In this document: piece by piece, positions 50,015 to 59,267 of the stretch
Position numbering within the stretch: position 1 is the stretch's first letter
Layout of the letters: each line of letters begins with the position of its first letter
Assembly: GCF_029428875.1 (NCBI RefSeq)
Contig: NZ_JAJSOO010000001.1
Coordinates: 4,774,001-4,838,000, forward strand
From: Streptomyces sp. JH34
GTDB lineage: Bacteria > Actinomycetota > Actinomycetes > Streptomycetales > Streptomycetaceae
Reading direction: 5' to 3'
DNA: 64,000 nucleotides
Notes under the pieces: generated by a model
Database searches by the model: none
The model's input: only the letters and a program-made list of their open reading frames with translations
What the model was told of the DNA's origin: nothing
Program-made: the position numbers and the translations under genes

Positions 50015-51478
50015 ATGGCTGTCGACTACGCGGTGATCGTCGTCTATCTGGCCGGCATGCTCGCCATGGGCTGGTGGGGCATGCGCCGCGCCAGGTCCAA
50101 GAGTGAGTTCCTGGTCGCCGGACGGCGGCTCGGCCCCTGGATGTACTCCGGCACCATGGCCGCGATCGTCCTCGGCGGAGCCTCGACGATCGGCGGCGTG
50201 GGCCTCGGCTACCAGTACGGGCTCTCCGGCGCCTGGATGGTCTTCACCATCGGCCTCGGACTGCTCGCCCTGTCCGTCTTCTTCTCGGCCCGCATCGCGC
50301 GGCTGAAGGTCTACACCGTCTCCGAGATGCTCGACCTGCGCTACGGCGGCCGGGCCGGTGTCATCTCCGGGGTCGTCATGTGGGCGTACACGCTGATGCT
50401 CGCGGTTACCTCGACCATCGCCTACGCCACGATCTTCGACGTCCTGTTCGACGTGAACCGGACCGTCGCGATCATCCTGGGCGGCGCCATCGTCGTCGCG
50501 TACTCGACGCTCGGCGGCATGTGGTCGATCACGATCACCGACATGGTGCAGTTCGTCGTCAAGACGATCGGCGTGCTGCTCCTGCTCCTGCCGATCGCCG
50601 TCGTCAAGGCCGGCGGCTTCAGCGAGATGAAGGCGAAGCTGCCCACCGAGTACTTCGACCCGCTGGGCATCGGCGGCGAGACGATCTTCACGTACGTCCT
50701 GATCTACACCTTCGGCATGCTCATCGGCCAGGACATCTGGCAGCGCGTGTTCACCGCCCGCAGCGACAGCACGGCCCGCTGGGGCGGGACCGTCGCCGGC
50801 ACCTACTGTCTGGTGTACGCCCTCGCAGGCGCCGTCATAGGTACCGCGGCCAAGGTGATGTACCCGAAGCTGCCCAGCGCCGACGCCGCGTTCGCGACGA
50901 TCGTGAAGGACGAACTGCCGGTCGGTGTGCGGGGCCTGGTGCTGGCCGCCGCGCTCGCCGCGGTGATGTCGACCTCCTCCGGCGCGCTCATCGCCTGCGC
51001 GACCGTCGCCAACAACGACATCTGGTCGCGGCTGAGGGGCGCGGTCGCCAAGGAGGGCGGCGGGGAACGGGACGAGGTGAAGGGCAACCGTGCCTTCATC
51101 CTCCTCATGGGCGTCGCCGTCATCGTGATCGCCATCGCGCTCAACAACGTCGTCGAGGCACTGACCGTCGCCTACAACCTGCTGGTCGGCGGGCTGCTTG
51201 TGCCGATCCTCGGCGGTCTGCTCTGGCGCCGGGGCACGGCGGCGGGCGCCCTCGCCGCGGTCGCGGTCGGCGGTGCTTCAGTGATCGGGCTGATGGCGGG
51301 ATACGGGATCCTCGCCAACGAGCCGGTCTACTACGGACTGCTCGCCTCGCTCGCGGTGTACGTCGTCGTCTCGCTGGCGACGAAGCCGACCGACCCCGCC
51401 GTGCTGACCGCCTGGCGCGAGCGGCTGGCAGGACGCGGGACCGAGGATCCGGCGACCCCGGATCCGGTCACCGTCTGA
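50015..51478 (+). CDS. Sodium:solute symporter
   Basis: The 487-residue protein belongs to the SSS (SLC5) family, importing a substrate with Na+. About 13 hydrophobic segments are visible, starting YAVIVVYLAGMLAMGWWGM. Family signatures are FLVAGRRLGPWMYSGTMAA, GGASTIGGVGLGYQYG, and the helix-8 region AAALAAVMSTSSGALIACATV with the Na+-site serines. The ATG has a GGAGGAAG site. It is divergent from PucR and 101 bp upstream of the ureohydrolase gene, so it may supply the substrate, such as a guanidino compound or allied nitrogen source. Confidence 0.92.
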   Translation: MAVDYAVIVVYLAGMLAMGWWGMRRARSKSEFLVAGRRLGPWMYSGTMAAIVLGGASTIGGVGLGYQYGLSGAWMVFTIGLGLLALSVFFSARIARLKVYTVSEMLDLRYGGRAGVISGVVMWAYTLMLAVTSTIAYATIFDVLFDVNRTVAIILGGAIVVAYSTLGGMWSITITDMVQFVVKTIGVLLLLLPIAVVKAGGFSEMKAKLPTEYFDPLGIGGETIFTYVLIYTFGMLIGQDIWQRVFTARSDSTARWGGTVAGTYCLVYALAGAVIGTAAKVMYPKLPSADAAFATIVKDELPVGVRGLVLAAALAAVMSTSSGALIACATVANNDIWSRLRGAVAKEGGGERDEVKGNRAFILLMGVAVIVIAIALNNVVEALTVAYNLLVGGLLVPILGGLLWRRGTAAGALAAVAVGGASVIGLMAGYGILANEPVYYGLLASLAVYVVVSLATKPTDPAVLTAWRERLAGRGTEDPATPDPVTV

Positions 51479-51579
51479 CCCAACCCGATCGAAACAGGCG
51501 TCCGAACGGGCCCTGGCAGACTGAATACCGTATGAACGCCCACAAGGCGTGCATGACCGAACGAAAGGCACCCTCACCC

Positions 51580-52548
51580 ATGAGCAGCAACGAGACGCCG
51601 CGCGGCCCCGTCGACTCCTCCCGCGTCCCGCGGTACGCCGGACCCGCGACGTTCGCCCGGCTGCCACGGCTCGACGAGGTCGGCTCCACCGACGTCGCCG
51701 TCGTCGGCGTACCTTTCGACACCGGCGTCTCCTACCGCCCGGGTGCCCGCTTCGGCGGCAACGCGATCCGCGAGGCCTCCCGCCTCCTGCGCCCCTACAA
51801 CCCGGCGCAGGACGCCTCGCCCTTCGCCCTCGCCCAGGTCGCCGACGCGGGTGACATCGCCGTGAACCCCTTCGACATCAACGAGGCCGTCGAGACCGTC
51901 GAGGCCGCCGCCGACGACCTGCTCTCCACCGGCGCCCGGCTGATGACACTCGGCGGCGACCACACCATCGCGCTGCCCCTGCTGCGTTCGGTCGCCAAGA
52001 AGCACGGCCCCGTCGCCCTGCTGCACTTCGACGCCCACCTGGACACCTGGGACACCTACTTCGGCGCGGAGTACACCCACGGCACCCCGTTCCGCCGCGC
52101 CGTCGAGGAGGGCATCCTCGACACCGAGGCGCTGTCCCACGTCGGCACCCGTGGCCCGCTGTACGGCAAGCAGGACCTCACCGACGACGCCAAGCTGGGC
52201 TTCGGCATCGTCACGTCCGCCGACGTCATGCGCCGTGGCGTGGACGAGATCACCGACCAGCTGCGGCAGCGCATCGGCGACCGGCCGCTGTACATCTCCA
52301 TCGACATCGACGTGCTCGACCCGGCGCACGCCCCCGGCACCGGCACCCCCGAGGCCGGCGGGCTCACCTCGCGCGAACTCCTGGAGATCGTGCGCGGGCT
52401 CTCCTCCTGCCGCCTCGTCTCGGCCGACCTGGTCGAGGTCGCCCCGGCGTACGATCACGCGGAGATCACTTCCGTCGCCGCCTCGCACACGGCGTACGAG
52501 CTGACGACGATCATGTCCCGCCAGATCGCGGAGGGCCGCACCCAGTGA
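51580..52548 (+). CDS. Ureohydrolase (agmatinase/guanidinobutyrase type)
   Basis: This enzyme removes urea from a guanidino compound using two Mn2+ ions. The 322-residue protein has all metal-binding motifs: GGDHTIALPLL (first His), HFDAHLDTWD (Asp/His/Asp cluster), and SIDIDVLDPAHAPGTGTPEAGG. The sequence YNPAQDASPFALAQVADAGD matches the agmatinase subgroup. The ATG at 51580 follows a weak gaaagg site; an in-frame ATG nine codons upstream is possible. It is translationally coupled (GTGA) to a ThDP enzyme. Candidates are agmatine, guanidinobutyrate or a proclavaminate-like guanidino substrate; sequence alone cannot choose. Confidence 0.88.
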   Translation: MSSNETPRGPVDSSRVPRYAGPATFARLPRLDEVGSTDVAVVGVPFDTGVSYRPGARFGGNAIREASRLLRPYNPAQDASPFALAQVADAGDIAVNPFDINEAVETVEAAADDLLSTGARLMTLGGDHTIALPLLRSVAKKHGPVALLHFDAHLDTWDTYFGAEYTHGTPFRRAVEEGILDTEALSHVGTRGPLYGKQDLTDDAKLGFGIVTSADVMRRGVDEITDQLRQRIGDRPLYISIDIDVLDPAHAPGTGTPEAGGLTSRELLEIVRGLSSCRLVSADLVEVAPAYDHAEITSVAASHTAYELTTIMSRQIAEGRTQ

Positions 52549-54227
52549 GCCACGACCACGACGACCGGCCGCAGCTCACCGCCGCGCAGGCCGAGGCGGC
52601 CCTGCGGCCCCCGGCCGGACGCAACGGCGGCGACCTGGTCGTCGAGACCCTCCAGGGCCTCGGCGCCACCACCGTCTTCGGGCTGCCCGGCCAGCACGCG
52701 CTCGGCATGTTCGACGCGCTGCGCCGCTCCTCGCTGTCGTACGTCGGGCTGCGCGTCGAGAACAACGCGGGCTTCGCCGCCGACGCCTACGGCCGGATCA
52801 CCGGTGAGGTGGCGCCCCTGCTGCTGTCCACCGGTCCCGGCGCCCTGACCTCCCTGGCGGCGCTCCAGGAAGCGGCCGCCGCGTCGGCGCCCGTGCTGGC
52901 GATCTCCAGCCAGGTCCCCACCGCCGGGCTGGGCGGCGGACGCCACGGCTATCTGCACGAGCTCCGCGACCAGAAGGCCTCCGTCCGCGACATCGTGAAG
53001 TCCGTGCACACCGTCCGCACGGCGTCACAGATCCCCTCCGCGATCGCCGCCGCCTGGGAGTCCGCGCTGACCGCCCCGCACGGCCCGGTCTGGGTGGAGG
53101 TCCCGCAGGACGTGCTGCTCGCCGAGACGGTCCTCCCCGTCGTCAGCGCTCTCGACGCCACCCCGCGCGAGCTGTACCCGCGCCCGGAGCTCACCCTCGT
53201 GGCGGCCCACCTGCTGTCGGACGCCGAGCGTCCGGTGATCATCGCGGGCGGCGGAGTCGTACGCTCCGACGCGGCAGGCAAGCTGCGCGCGCTCGCGGAG
53301 AAGCTCGACGCCCCGGTCGTCACGACCTTCGGCGGCAAGGGCGCCTTCCCCTGGGAACACCCGCTCTCGCTCCGGTCCTGGCTGGAGGACCGCTACACCA
53401 CGGACTTCCTGGAGTCCGCCGACGTGCTGCTGGTCGTCGGGTCGGGGCTCGGCGAGCTCTCGTCGAACTACCACACGTTCGCCCCGCGCGGCCGGGTCAT
53501 CCAGATCGAGGCCGACGCCGGGAAGCTGGAGTCCAACCACCCCGCGCTCGGCATCCACTCCGACGCGCGTGAGGCCCTCGCCGACCTCCTCGAAACGGTG
53601 GAACCCCGTGAGGACGCCACGGCGGCCGGACGGGTCCGCGAACTCCTGGAGCGGGTCCACGACCGCATCGCGGCGCAGGACCTCACCCTGGAGCAGCAGG
53701 TGCTGGCCTCCGTGCGTGCGGCGCTGCCCGACACGGCACCCAGCTTCTGGGACATGACGATCCTGGCCTACTGGGCCTGGTCCGCCTTCGACGCCCGCCA
53801 CCCGAACACCATGCACTCGGCGCAGGGCGCGGGCGGCCTCGGCTACGGCTTCCCGGCCGCGATCGGAGCGGCCGCCGCCGACCGCACCAGGCCGGTGCTC
53901 GCGGTCTCCGGTGACGGCGGCGCGATGTACTCGATCGCCGAGCTCGCCACCGCGCGGCAGTACGACCTGCCCGTCACCTGGCTGATCGTCGACGACGGGG
54001 GCTACGGCATCCTGCGCGAGTACATGACGGGCGCCTTCGGCGAGGCCACGGCCACCGAGCTCTCCCGCCCGGACTTCGTCGCCCTCGCCGAGTCCTTCGG
54101 CGTCCCGGCGGTCCGTACGTCGCCGGAGTCCCTGGCCGCCGACCTCGGCAAGGCCCTCGCGGCCCCCGGCCCGTCGGTGGTGGTGCTCCCCGCCCTGCTG
54201 AGGATGTTCGAGCCGACGCACCTGTAG
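52545..54227 (+). CDS. ThDP-dependent enzyme, acetolactate synthase-like
   Basis: The 560-residue protein has the three-domain ThDP fold. The N-terminal Pyr domain shows VFGLPGQHALGMFDAL and RVENNAGFAADAYGRITG with the catalytic Glu. The central domain includes PVIIAGGGVVRSDAA and the C-terminal PP domain has VSGDGGAMYSIAELATARQY followed by WLIVDDGGYG, where the usual Asn pair of the metal loop is Asp-Asp. The GTG start overlaps the ureohydrolase stop, so the two enzymes are coupled. It is not a typical acetolactate synthase (no ilvN, unusual context). Relation to carboxyethylarginine synthases of clavam clusters is possible and unproven. Confidence 0.87.
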   Translation: MSHDHDDRPQLTAAQAEAALRPPAGRNGGDLVVETLQGLGATTVFGLPGQHALGMFDALRRSSLSYVGLRVENNAGFAADAYGRITGEVAPLLLSTGPGALTSLAALQEAAAASAPVLAISSQVPTAGLGGGRHGYLHELRDQKASVRDIVKSVHTVRTASQIPSAIAAAWESALTAPHGPVWVEVPQDVLLAETVLPVVSALDATPRELYPRPELTLVAAHLLSDAERPVIIAGGGVVRSDAAGKLRALAEKLDAPVVTTFGGKGAFPWEHPLSLRSWLEDRYTTDFLESADVLLVVGSGLGELSSNYHTFAPRGRVIQIEADAGKLESNHPALGIHSDAREALADLLETVEPREDATAAGRVRELLERVHDRIAAQDLTLEQQVLASVRAALPDTAPSFWDMTILAYWAWSAFDARHPNTMHSAQGAGGLGYGFPAAIGAAAADRTRPVLAVSGDGGAMYSIAELATARQYDLPVTWLIVDDGGYGILREYMTGAFGEATATELSRPDFVALAESFGVPAVRTSPESLAADLGKALAAPGPSVVVLPALLRMFEPTHL

Positions 54228-54237
54228 CCCGTCCGCG

Positions 54238-54275
54238 GCGGCCGGATGGGGGCGGACAGCCCGTCGTCCGGCCGC
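54238..54275. terminator. Hairpin after the ThDP enzyme gene
   Basis: Nine bases GCGGCCGGA (54238-54246) pair with TCCGGCCGC (54267-54275) around a 20-base loop, 11 bases past the ThDP gene stop and before the convergent small gene. The long loop makes it a weak terminator. Confidence 0.4.
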
Positions 54276-54283
54276 ACCCGCCG

Positions 54284-54640
54284 TCAGACGGCCTTGGCGA
54301 TCTCCGCCCTCTGGGCCGTGATCCCGGCCTGGAAGCGTTCCTGCAGAGAGGCGTCGCGCAGACAGCCGGGCAGCTCCCGTCCGGTGGGCAGCAGATCCGG
54401 GAGGGACCTGAACACCGTGGCCGCAGGGCTTCCCTGACCTCGTCTCCCGGCGTCCACCAGATACTTCCCGGCCTTGTGCAGGTGATCGATCAGGTGTTTG
54501 GACGGCTCCTTGGCCAGCTTCCGAAGGGTTTCCTGCCTGCCCAGGGAGTGGTGCTCCCCGGTGCCGAGCCTCTGCAACTCGGCCAGTGCCGCGTACAGCC
54601 TGCCGCAGAGGTAGGCATCCGCCTCGATGTCTCTCGCCAT
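54284..54640 (-). CDS. Orphan protein resembling the Cas8c/Csd1 C-terminus
   Basis: The 118-residue protein reads EADAYLCGRLYAALAELQRL near the start, then SKHLIDHLHKAGKYLVDAGR, GSPAATVFRSLPDLLP, and ends DASLQERFQAGITAQRAEI. These blocks, in the same order, resemble the helical C-terminal part of Cas8c/Csd1 (the large subunit of type I-C Cascade), where AYxLGRLFAxLE, a SATPxxVFPxLL block and a terminal QGxFxxGYYHQR block occur. No other cas gene or repeat array is nearby. The resemblance is from memory and weak; it may be a stand-alone relative of that small-subunit-like region. Convergent with the ThDP gene. Confidence 0.45.
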   Translation of the reverse strand: MARDIEADAYLCGRLYAALAELQRLGTGEHHSLGRQETLRKLAKEPSKHLIDHLHKAGKYLVDAGRRGQGSPAATVFRSLPDLLPTGRELPGCLRDASLQERFQAGITAQRAEIAKAV

Positions 54641-54824
54641 CGACGTCCCCGTCCTGTGGTTCCGGTGTGCGGGCTCATCCATACCCCCGTGGTCCTAGGA
54701 CCACCCCGCCCCCGCCTCCGCCCATCGGCCGGGAATTGTTGCGGAAGGATGAAATCCGCTGCTGACCGCGTTGGTGAGATGCGGTAGGTCAGGCGGGGCA
54801 ACGGGGCGAAATCAGGAGGCACGG

Positions 54825-57800
54825 GTGGCGGGCGCGGAGAAACAGGGCGCGGAGAAGAGGGACGCCCGGGAGCAGGGCGCCCAGGAGCCGGGCTGGGGCC
54901 GGAGGCTGACCGGGTACGCCTGGCGCTACCGGCGCAACGTCGTCCTGGCCCTCGGATCCTCGCTCGCCGGCATGGGTGTGATGGCCCTCGTCCCGCTGAT
55001 CACCAAGGTGATCATCGACGACGTCGTCGGCAGCCACACCCGTTCCCTCGGCGTCTGGACCGGCCTCCTCATCGGTGCGGCCGTCCTCGTCTACGTCGCG
55101 ACCTTCATCCGCCGCTACTACGGCGGCCGGCTCGCCCTCGACGTCCAGCACGACCTGCGGACCGAGATGTACGGCACCCTGACCAGGCTCGACGGGAAGA
55201 GGCAGGACGAGCTCTCCACCGGGCAGGTCGTCGGACGCGCCACCAGTGACCTCCAGCTGATCCAGGGGCTGCTCTTCATGCTCCCGATGACCATCGGGAA
55301 CATCCTGCTCTTCCTCATCTCCCTGGTGATCATGGCGTGGCTCTCGCTGCCCCTGACCCTGATCGCCCTCGCCGTCGCCCCCGCCCTGTGGTTCATCGCC
55401 CGTCGCTCCAAGACCCGCCTCTTCCCCGCCACCTGGTACGCCCAGAGCCAGGCCGCCGCCGTCGCCGGAGTGGTCGACGGGGCCGTCTCCGGCGTCCGGG
55501 TCGTCAAGGGGTTCGGCCAGGAGGAGCAGGAGACCGGCAAGCTCCGCGAGGTCAGCCGCAAGCTCTTCGCGGGCCGGCTGCGCACGATCCGGCTGAACTC
55601 CCGCTACACCCCGGCGCTCCAGGCCGTCCCCGCGCTCGGCCAGGTCGCGATGCTGGCCCTCGGCGGCTGGCTCGCCACCCGGGGCGAGATCACGCTCGGC
55701 ACGTTCGTCGCCTTCTCCACCTATCTCGCCCAGCTCGTCGGCCCGGTCCGGATGCTCGCCATGGTCCTCACCGTCGGCCAGCAGGCCAGGGCCGGTGTGG
55801 AGCGCGTCCTGGAGCTGATCGACACCGAGCCGTCCATGGCGGACGGCACCAGGACGCTCCCGGCCGACGCCCCCGCCAGCGTCGAGTTCGACGACGTCCG
55901 CTTCGGTTATGAAGACGACCGCCCGGTCCTGGACGGGTTCTCCCTCACCATCGAGCCGGGCGAGACCGTCGCCGTCGTCGGCGCCTCGGGCAGCGGCAAG
56001 TCCACCGTCTCGCTCCTGCTGCCCCGCTTCTACGACGTGTCGCACGGCGCCGTCCTCGTCGGCGGCCACGACGTCCGTGAGCTCACCCAGGACTCGCTGC
56101 GGGCCGCCATCGGGCTCGTGCCGGAGGACAGCTTCCTCTTCTCCGAGTCGGTCGGCGCCAACATCGCGTACGGATACCCGGGAGCCACCCAGGAGCAGAT
56201 CGAGCGGGCCGCACGGGCCGCCCAGGCGCACGGCTTCATCTCCGAGCTGCCCGAGGGCTACGACACCAAGGTCGGCGAGCACGGGCTCACCCTCTCCGGC
56301 GGCCAGCGCCAGCGTGTCGCCCTCGCCCGCGCCATCCTCACCGACCCCCGCCTGCTCCTCCTCGACGACGCCACCTCCGCCGTCGACGCCCGGGTCGAGC
56401 ACGAGATCCACGAGGTACTGGCCCAGGTCATGGAGGGCCGCACGACCCTGCTGATAGCCCACCGCAGGTCCACGCTCGGCCTCGCCGACCGCATCGCCGT
56501 CCTCGACCGTGGCCGGCTCGCCGACATCGGTACGCACGCGGAGCTGGAGCGCCGGTCGGCTCTCTACCGCAGACTCCTCACCGACCCGGACGAGCTGGGC
56601 GGCACCTCTCCCGGCCACCGGCCGAAGGCGGTCGTGGCGGAGCCGGAGGACGACCGCGCGCTCCTGGAGGAGCTCGACGCGGAGTTCGACGCCGAGCGCG
56701 GGGTCACCCCCGGGCTGTGGATCCGCAAGGAGGAGCCGCGCGACACGGCGGCCGCCGGGATGCCCGCCACCCCCGAGCTCCTCGCCCAGGTCGACGCGCT
56801 GCCCCCGGCCACCGACGTCCCCGCCGTCGACGAGGCGAGCGCGGTGCGCCCGGAGAAGTCGTACGGCCTGCGCAGGCTGCTGCACGGCTTCGGGGCCGCG
56901 CTGCTGGTGAGCCTGGGGCTGGTCGCCGTCGACGCGGGCATGGGTCTGCTCCTGCCCGTGCTGATCCGGCACGGCATCGACGACGGCGTCACGAAGATGG
57001 CGCTCGGCGCGGTCTGGGCCGCTGCCGGGCTGGGACTGCTCGCCGTCCTCGTGCAGTGGCTGGCGCAGATCGGTGAGACCCGGATGACGGGCCGCACCGG
57101 CGAACGCGTGCTGTACTCCCTGCGCCTCAAGATCTTCGCGCAGCTCCAGCGGCTCGGCCTCGACTACTACGAGCGGGAACTGACCGGCCGGATCATGACC
57201 CGGATGACGACGGACGTGGACGCCCTGTCCACCTTCCTGCAGACCGGCCTGGTCACCGCCTTCGTCTCCGTCGTCACCTTCTTCGGCATCACCGTCGTGC
57301 TGCTCGTCCTCGACGTCCAGCTGGCCCTGGTCGTGTTCGCGACGCTGCCGGTGCTGATCGTCGGCACCTTCTTCTTCCGCCGCAAGAGCGTCAAGGCGTA
57401 CGAGCTCGCCCGTGAACGCATCAGCGTGGTCAACGCCGACCTCCAGGAGTCCGTCGCCGGCCTCCGGATCGTCCAGGCGTTCCGTCGCGAGCACGACGGC
57501 GCCGAGCGGTTCGCGGCGCGCAGCGACCACTACCGCCAGGCCAGGGTGCGCGGGCAGTGGCTGATCTCCGTCTACTTCCCGTTCGTGCAGCTGCTGGCGT
57601 CGATAGCGGCCGCCGCCGTGCTGATCGTCGGCGCGGGCCGCGTCGACAACGGCACACTGACCACCGGCGCGCTCGTCGCCTACCTGCTGTACATCGACCT
57701 GTTCTTCGCCCCCGTGCAGCAGCTGTCCCAGGTCTTCGACGGCTACCAGCAGGCCAGCGTCTCCCTCGGCCGCATCCAGGAGCTCCTGCGGGAGCCGACC

Positions 57801-58601
57801 TCCACGGCCGACCACGACGAGCCGCAGGACGTGACGTCGCTGCGCGGCGAGATCGCGTTCGAGGACGTGTCCTTCGCGTACACGGGCGAGGAGGAGGCCC
57901 TCACGGGCATCGACCTGCGGATCCCGGCCGGCCAGACGGTCGCCTTCGTCGGCGAGACCGGCGCGGGCAAGTCCACCCTGGTCAAGCTCGTCGCCCGTTT
58001 CTACGACCCGACGAGCGGGCGGGTGACGGCGGACGGCACGGACCTGCGCAGGCTCGACAGGACGGCGTACCGGCACAGGCTCGGAGTCGTGCCGCAGGAG
58101 TCCTACCTCTTCGAGGGGACGGTCCGCGACGCCATCGCCTACGGGATGCCGGAGGCCACCGACGCGCAGGTGGAGGCGGCGGCCCGGGCGGTCGGCGCGC
58201 ACGACATGATCGCCACCCTGGAGGGCGGCTACCTCCACGAGGTGGCCGAACGGGGCCGCAACCTCTCGGCCGGTCAGCGCCAGCTGATCGCGCTGGCGCG
58301 TGCCGAGCTGGTCGACCCCGACATCCTGTTGCTCGACGAGGCGACCGCCTCCCTCGACCTCGCCAGTGAGGCCCAGGTCAACCAGGCCACCGACCGGCTG
58401 GCAGGACGGCGCACCACCCTTGTCGTCGCTCACCGGCTGACGACGGCCGCCCGGGCCGACCGGGTCGTGGTGATGGACCGGGGCAGGGTCGCCGAGGACG
58501 GTACGCATGACGAGCTGCTGGCCCTGGACGGCGCGTACGCGCGCCTGTGGCGCACCTTCATAGGGGAGGGCATGGGCGAGGACGCCCCGGCAGGCGTGTG
58601 A
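54825..58601 (+). CDS. Fused ABC exporter (two half-transporters in one protein)
   Basis: The 1258-residue protein contains membrane domain, ATPase, membrane domain, ATPase in one chain, a fused type IV exporter of the multidrug/lipid type. NBD1 has Walker A GASGSGKS (near residue 386), signature LSGGQRQR and Walker B LLLLDDATS with Asp515 in place of the catalytic Glu. NBD2 has GETGAGKS (near 1043), LSAGQRQL and LLLDEATASLD with Glu1172. The two sites are therefore asymmetric: one degenerate, one active, as in heterodimeric exporters. The GTG at 54825 has a perfect AGGAGG site. Substrate is unknown. Confidence 0.92.
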   Translation: MAGAEKQGAEKRDAREQGAQEPGWGRRLTGYAWRYRRNVVLALGSSLAGMGVMALVPLITKVIIDDVVGSHTRSLGVWTGLLIGAAVLVYVATFIRRYYGGRLALDVQHDLRTEMYGTLTRLDGKRQDELSTGQVVGRATSDLQLIQGLLFMLPMTIGNILLFLISLVIMAWLSLPLTLIALAVAPALWFIARRSKTRLFPATWYAQSQAAAVAGVVDGAVSGVRVVKGFGQEEQETGKLREVSRKLFAGRLRTIRLNSRYTPALQAVPALGQVAMLALGGWLATRGEITLGTFVAFSTYLAQLVGPVRMLAMVLTVGQQARAGVERVLELIDTEPSMADGTRTLPADAPASVEFDDVRFGYEDDRPVLDGFSLTIEPGETVAVVGASGSGKSTVSLLLPRFYDVSHGAVLVGGHDVRELTQDSLRAAIGLVPEDSFLFSESVGANIAYGYPGATQEQIERAARAAQAHGFISELPEGYDTKVGEHGLTLSGGQRQRVALARAILTDPRLLLLDDATSAVDARVEHEIHEVLAQVMEGRTTLLIAHRRSTLGLADRIAVLDRGRLADIGTHAELERRSALYRRLLTDPDELGGTSPGHRPKAVVAEPEDDRALLEELDAEFDAERGVTPGLWIRKEEPRDTAAAGMPATPELLAQVDALPPATDVPAVDEASAVRPEKSYGLRRLLHGFGAALLVSLGLVAVDAGMGLLLPVLIRHGIDDGVTKMALGAVWAAAGLGLLAVLVQWLAQIGETRMTGRTGERVLYSLRLKIFAQLQRLGLDYYERELTGRIMTRMTTDVDALSTFLQTGLVTAFVSVVTFFGITVVLLVLDVQLALVVFATLPVLIVGTFFFRRKSVKAYELARERISVVNADLQESVAGLRIVQAFRREHDGAERFAARSDHYRQARVRGQWLISVYFPFVQLLASIAAAAVLIVGAGRVDNGTLTTGALVAYLLYIDLFFAPVQQLSQVFDGYQQASVSLGRIQELLREPTSTADHDEPQDVTSLRGEIAFEDVSFAYTGEEEALTGIDLRIPAGQTVAFVGETGAGKSTLVKLVARFYDPTSGRVTADGTDLRRLDRTAYRHRLGVVPQESYLFEGTVRDAIAYGMPEATDAQVEAAARAVGAHDMIATLEGGYLHEVAERGRNLSAGQRQLIALARAELVDPDILLLDEATASLDLASEAQVNQATDRLAGRRTTLVVAHRLTTAARADRVVVMDRGRVAEDGTHDELLALDGAYARLWRTFIGEGMGEDAPAGV

Positions 58602-58755
58602 CGTCCGCCGGGCCACCGGCGGACGGTGTCCGCCGGCCGGTCCCGCCGCAACGGAACCCGACGGCCCCCTTCCCGCGTCGTACACCCGTGCGTACGTGTG
58701 TCCGGTGAAGGGCAACGTGTTCGACGAAGCGGGCGGGGTGGATGAGGTGGACGGC

Positions 58756-59190
58756 GTGGTGAGACCGCTGAGGTCATCGGGACGGCGGGGGCGGCTCGGG
58801 CGACCGGAGGGCCGGCGCGCGACGGCCGCGCTGTTCGTCCTCCCGCTCCTCGGGGCGCTCGGCCTGGTGCTGGGCCCCACCGGATCGGCCCCGGCGCACG
58901 CCGCGTCGGCCTGTTCCGGGCGGCTCGTCAAGACGGTGACGTTCTCGACCGGTTCGCTGCGCGTCTACAAGAGCCGTGCCTACGCGTGCGCCGTCAGCGT
59001 CGCCAAGAAGCCGGGCGCGCGCCGCGCGATGCGGGTGTCGCTGCAACCGCGCGGCGGCGGGGCGGTCGTCGACAGCGGGAAGTTCACCCAGCTGGCCGGC
59101 CCGGTCACGGTGCACGCGCTGAACCGCTGCGTCCGCGCCTCGGGATCGGTCGGAGGCTCGTCCGGCTCCACCGGGTGGATCCTGTGCTGA
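58756..59190 (+). CDS. Small secreted protein, unknown
   Basis: The 144-residue protein has a long basic N-terminus, a hydrophobic segment (TAALFVLPLLGALGLVLGPTG) and an AHA cleavage site, so it is secreted. The mature part (about 95 residues) begins ASACSGRLVKTVTF and contains VYKSRAYACAVSVAKK and HALNRCVRASG, with four cysteines that could form two disulphides. A GTG at 58756 is preferred because a GATGAGG site precedes it; other GTGs nearby are possible. No family is recognised. It is followed by the S37 peptidase gene after 77 bp. Confidence 0.6.
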   Translation: MVRPLRSSGRRGRLGRPEGRRATAALFVLPLLGALGLVLGPTGSAPAHAASACSGRLVKTVTFSTGSLRVYKSRAYACAVSVAKKPGARRAMRVSLQPRGGGAVVDSGKFTQLAGPVTVHALNRCVRASGSVGGSSGSTGWILC

Positions 59191-59267
59191 CGTGAGTGTG
59201 GGTCTGGCGTGACGGGTGTGACCCCCGCTAGGTTCACGGCGACTGTCGTGAATCAAGGGGAGGGTGC

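Noticed and set aside
54284..54640. CRISPR array near the Cas8c-like gene
   Set aside because: No regularly spaced repeats were found within several kilobases on either side.
58602..58755. Riboswitch-like leader before the small secreted protein
   Set aside because: The region is short and lacks conserved riboswitch core sequences; only GC-rich local pairing is visible.
54789..58931. 1380-codon minus-strand frame opposite the ABC exporter
   Set aside because: The plus strand encodes an exporter with all ABC motifs and a strong ribosome site; the minus frame is a shadow rich in Asp, Gly, Val and His with no family features.
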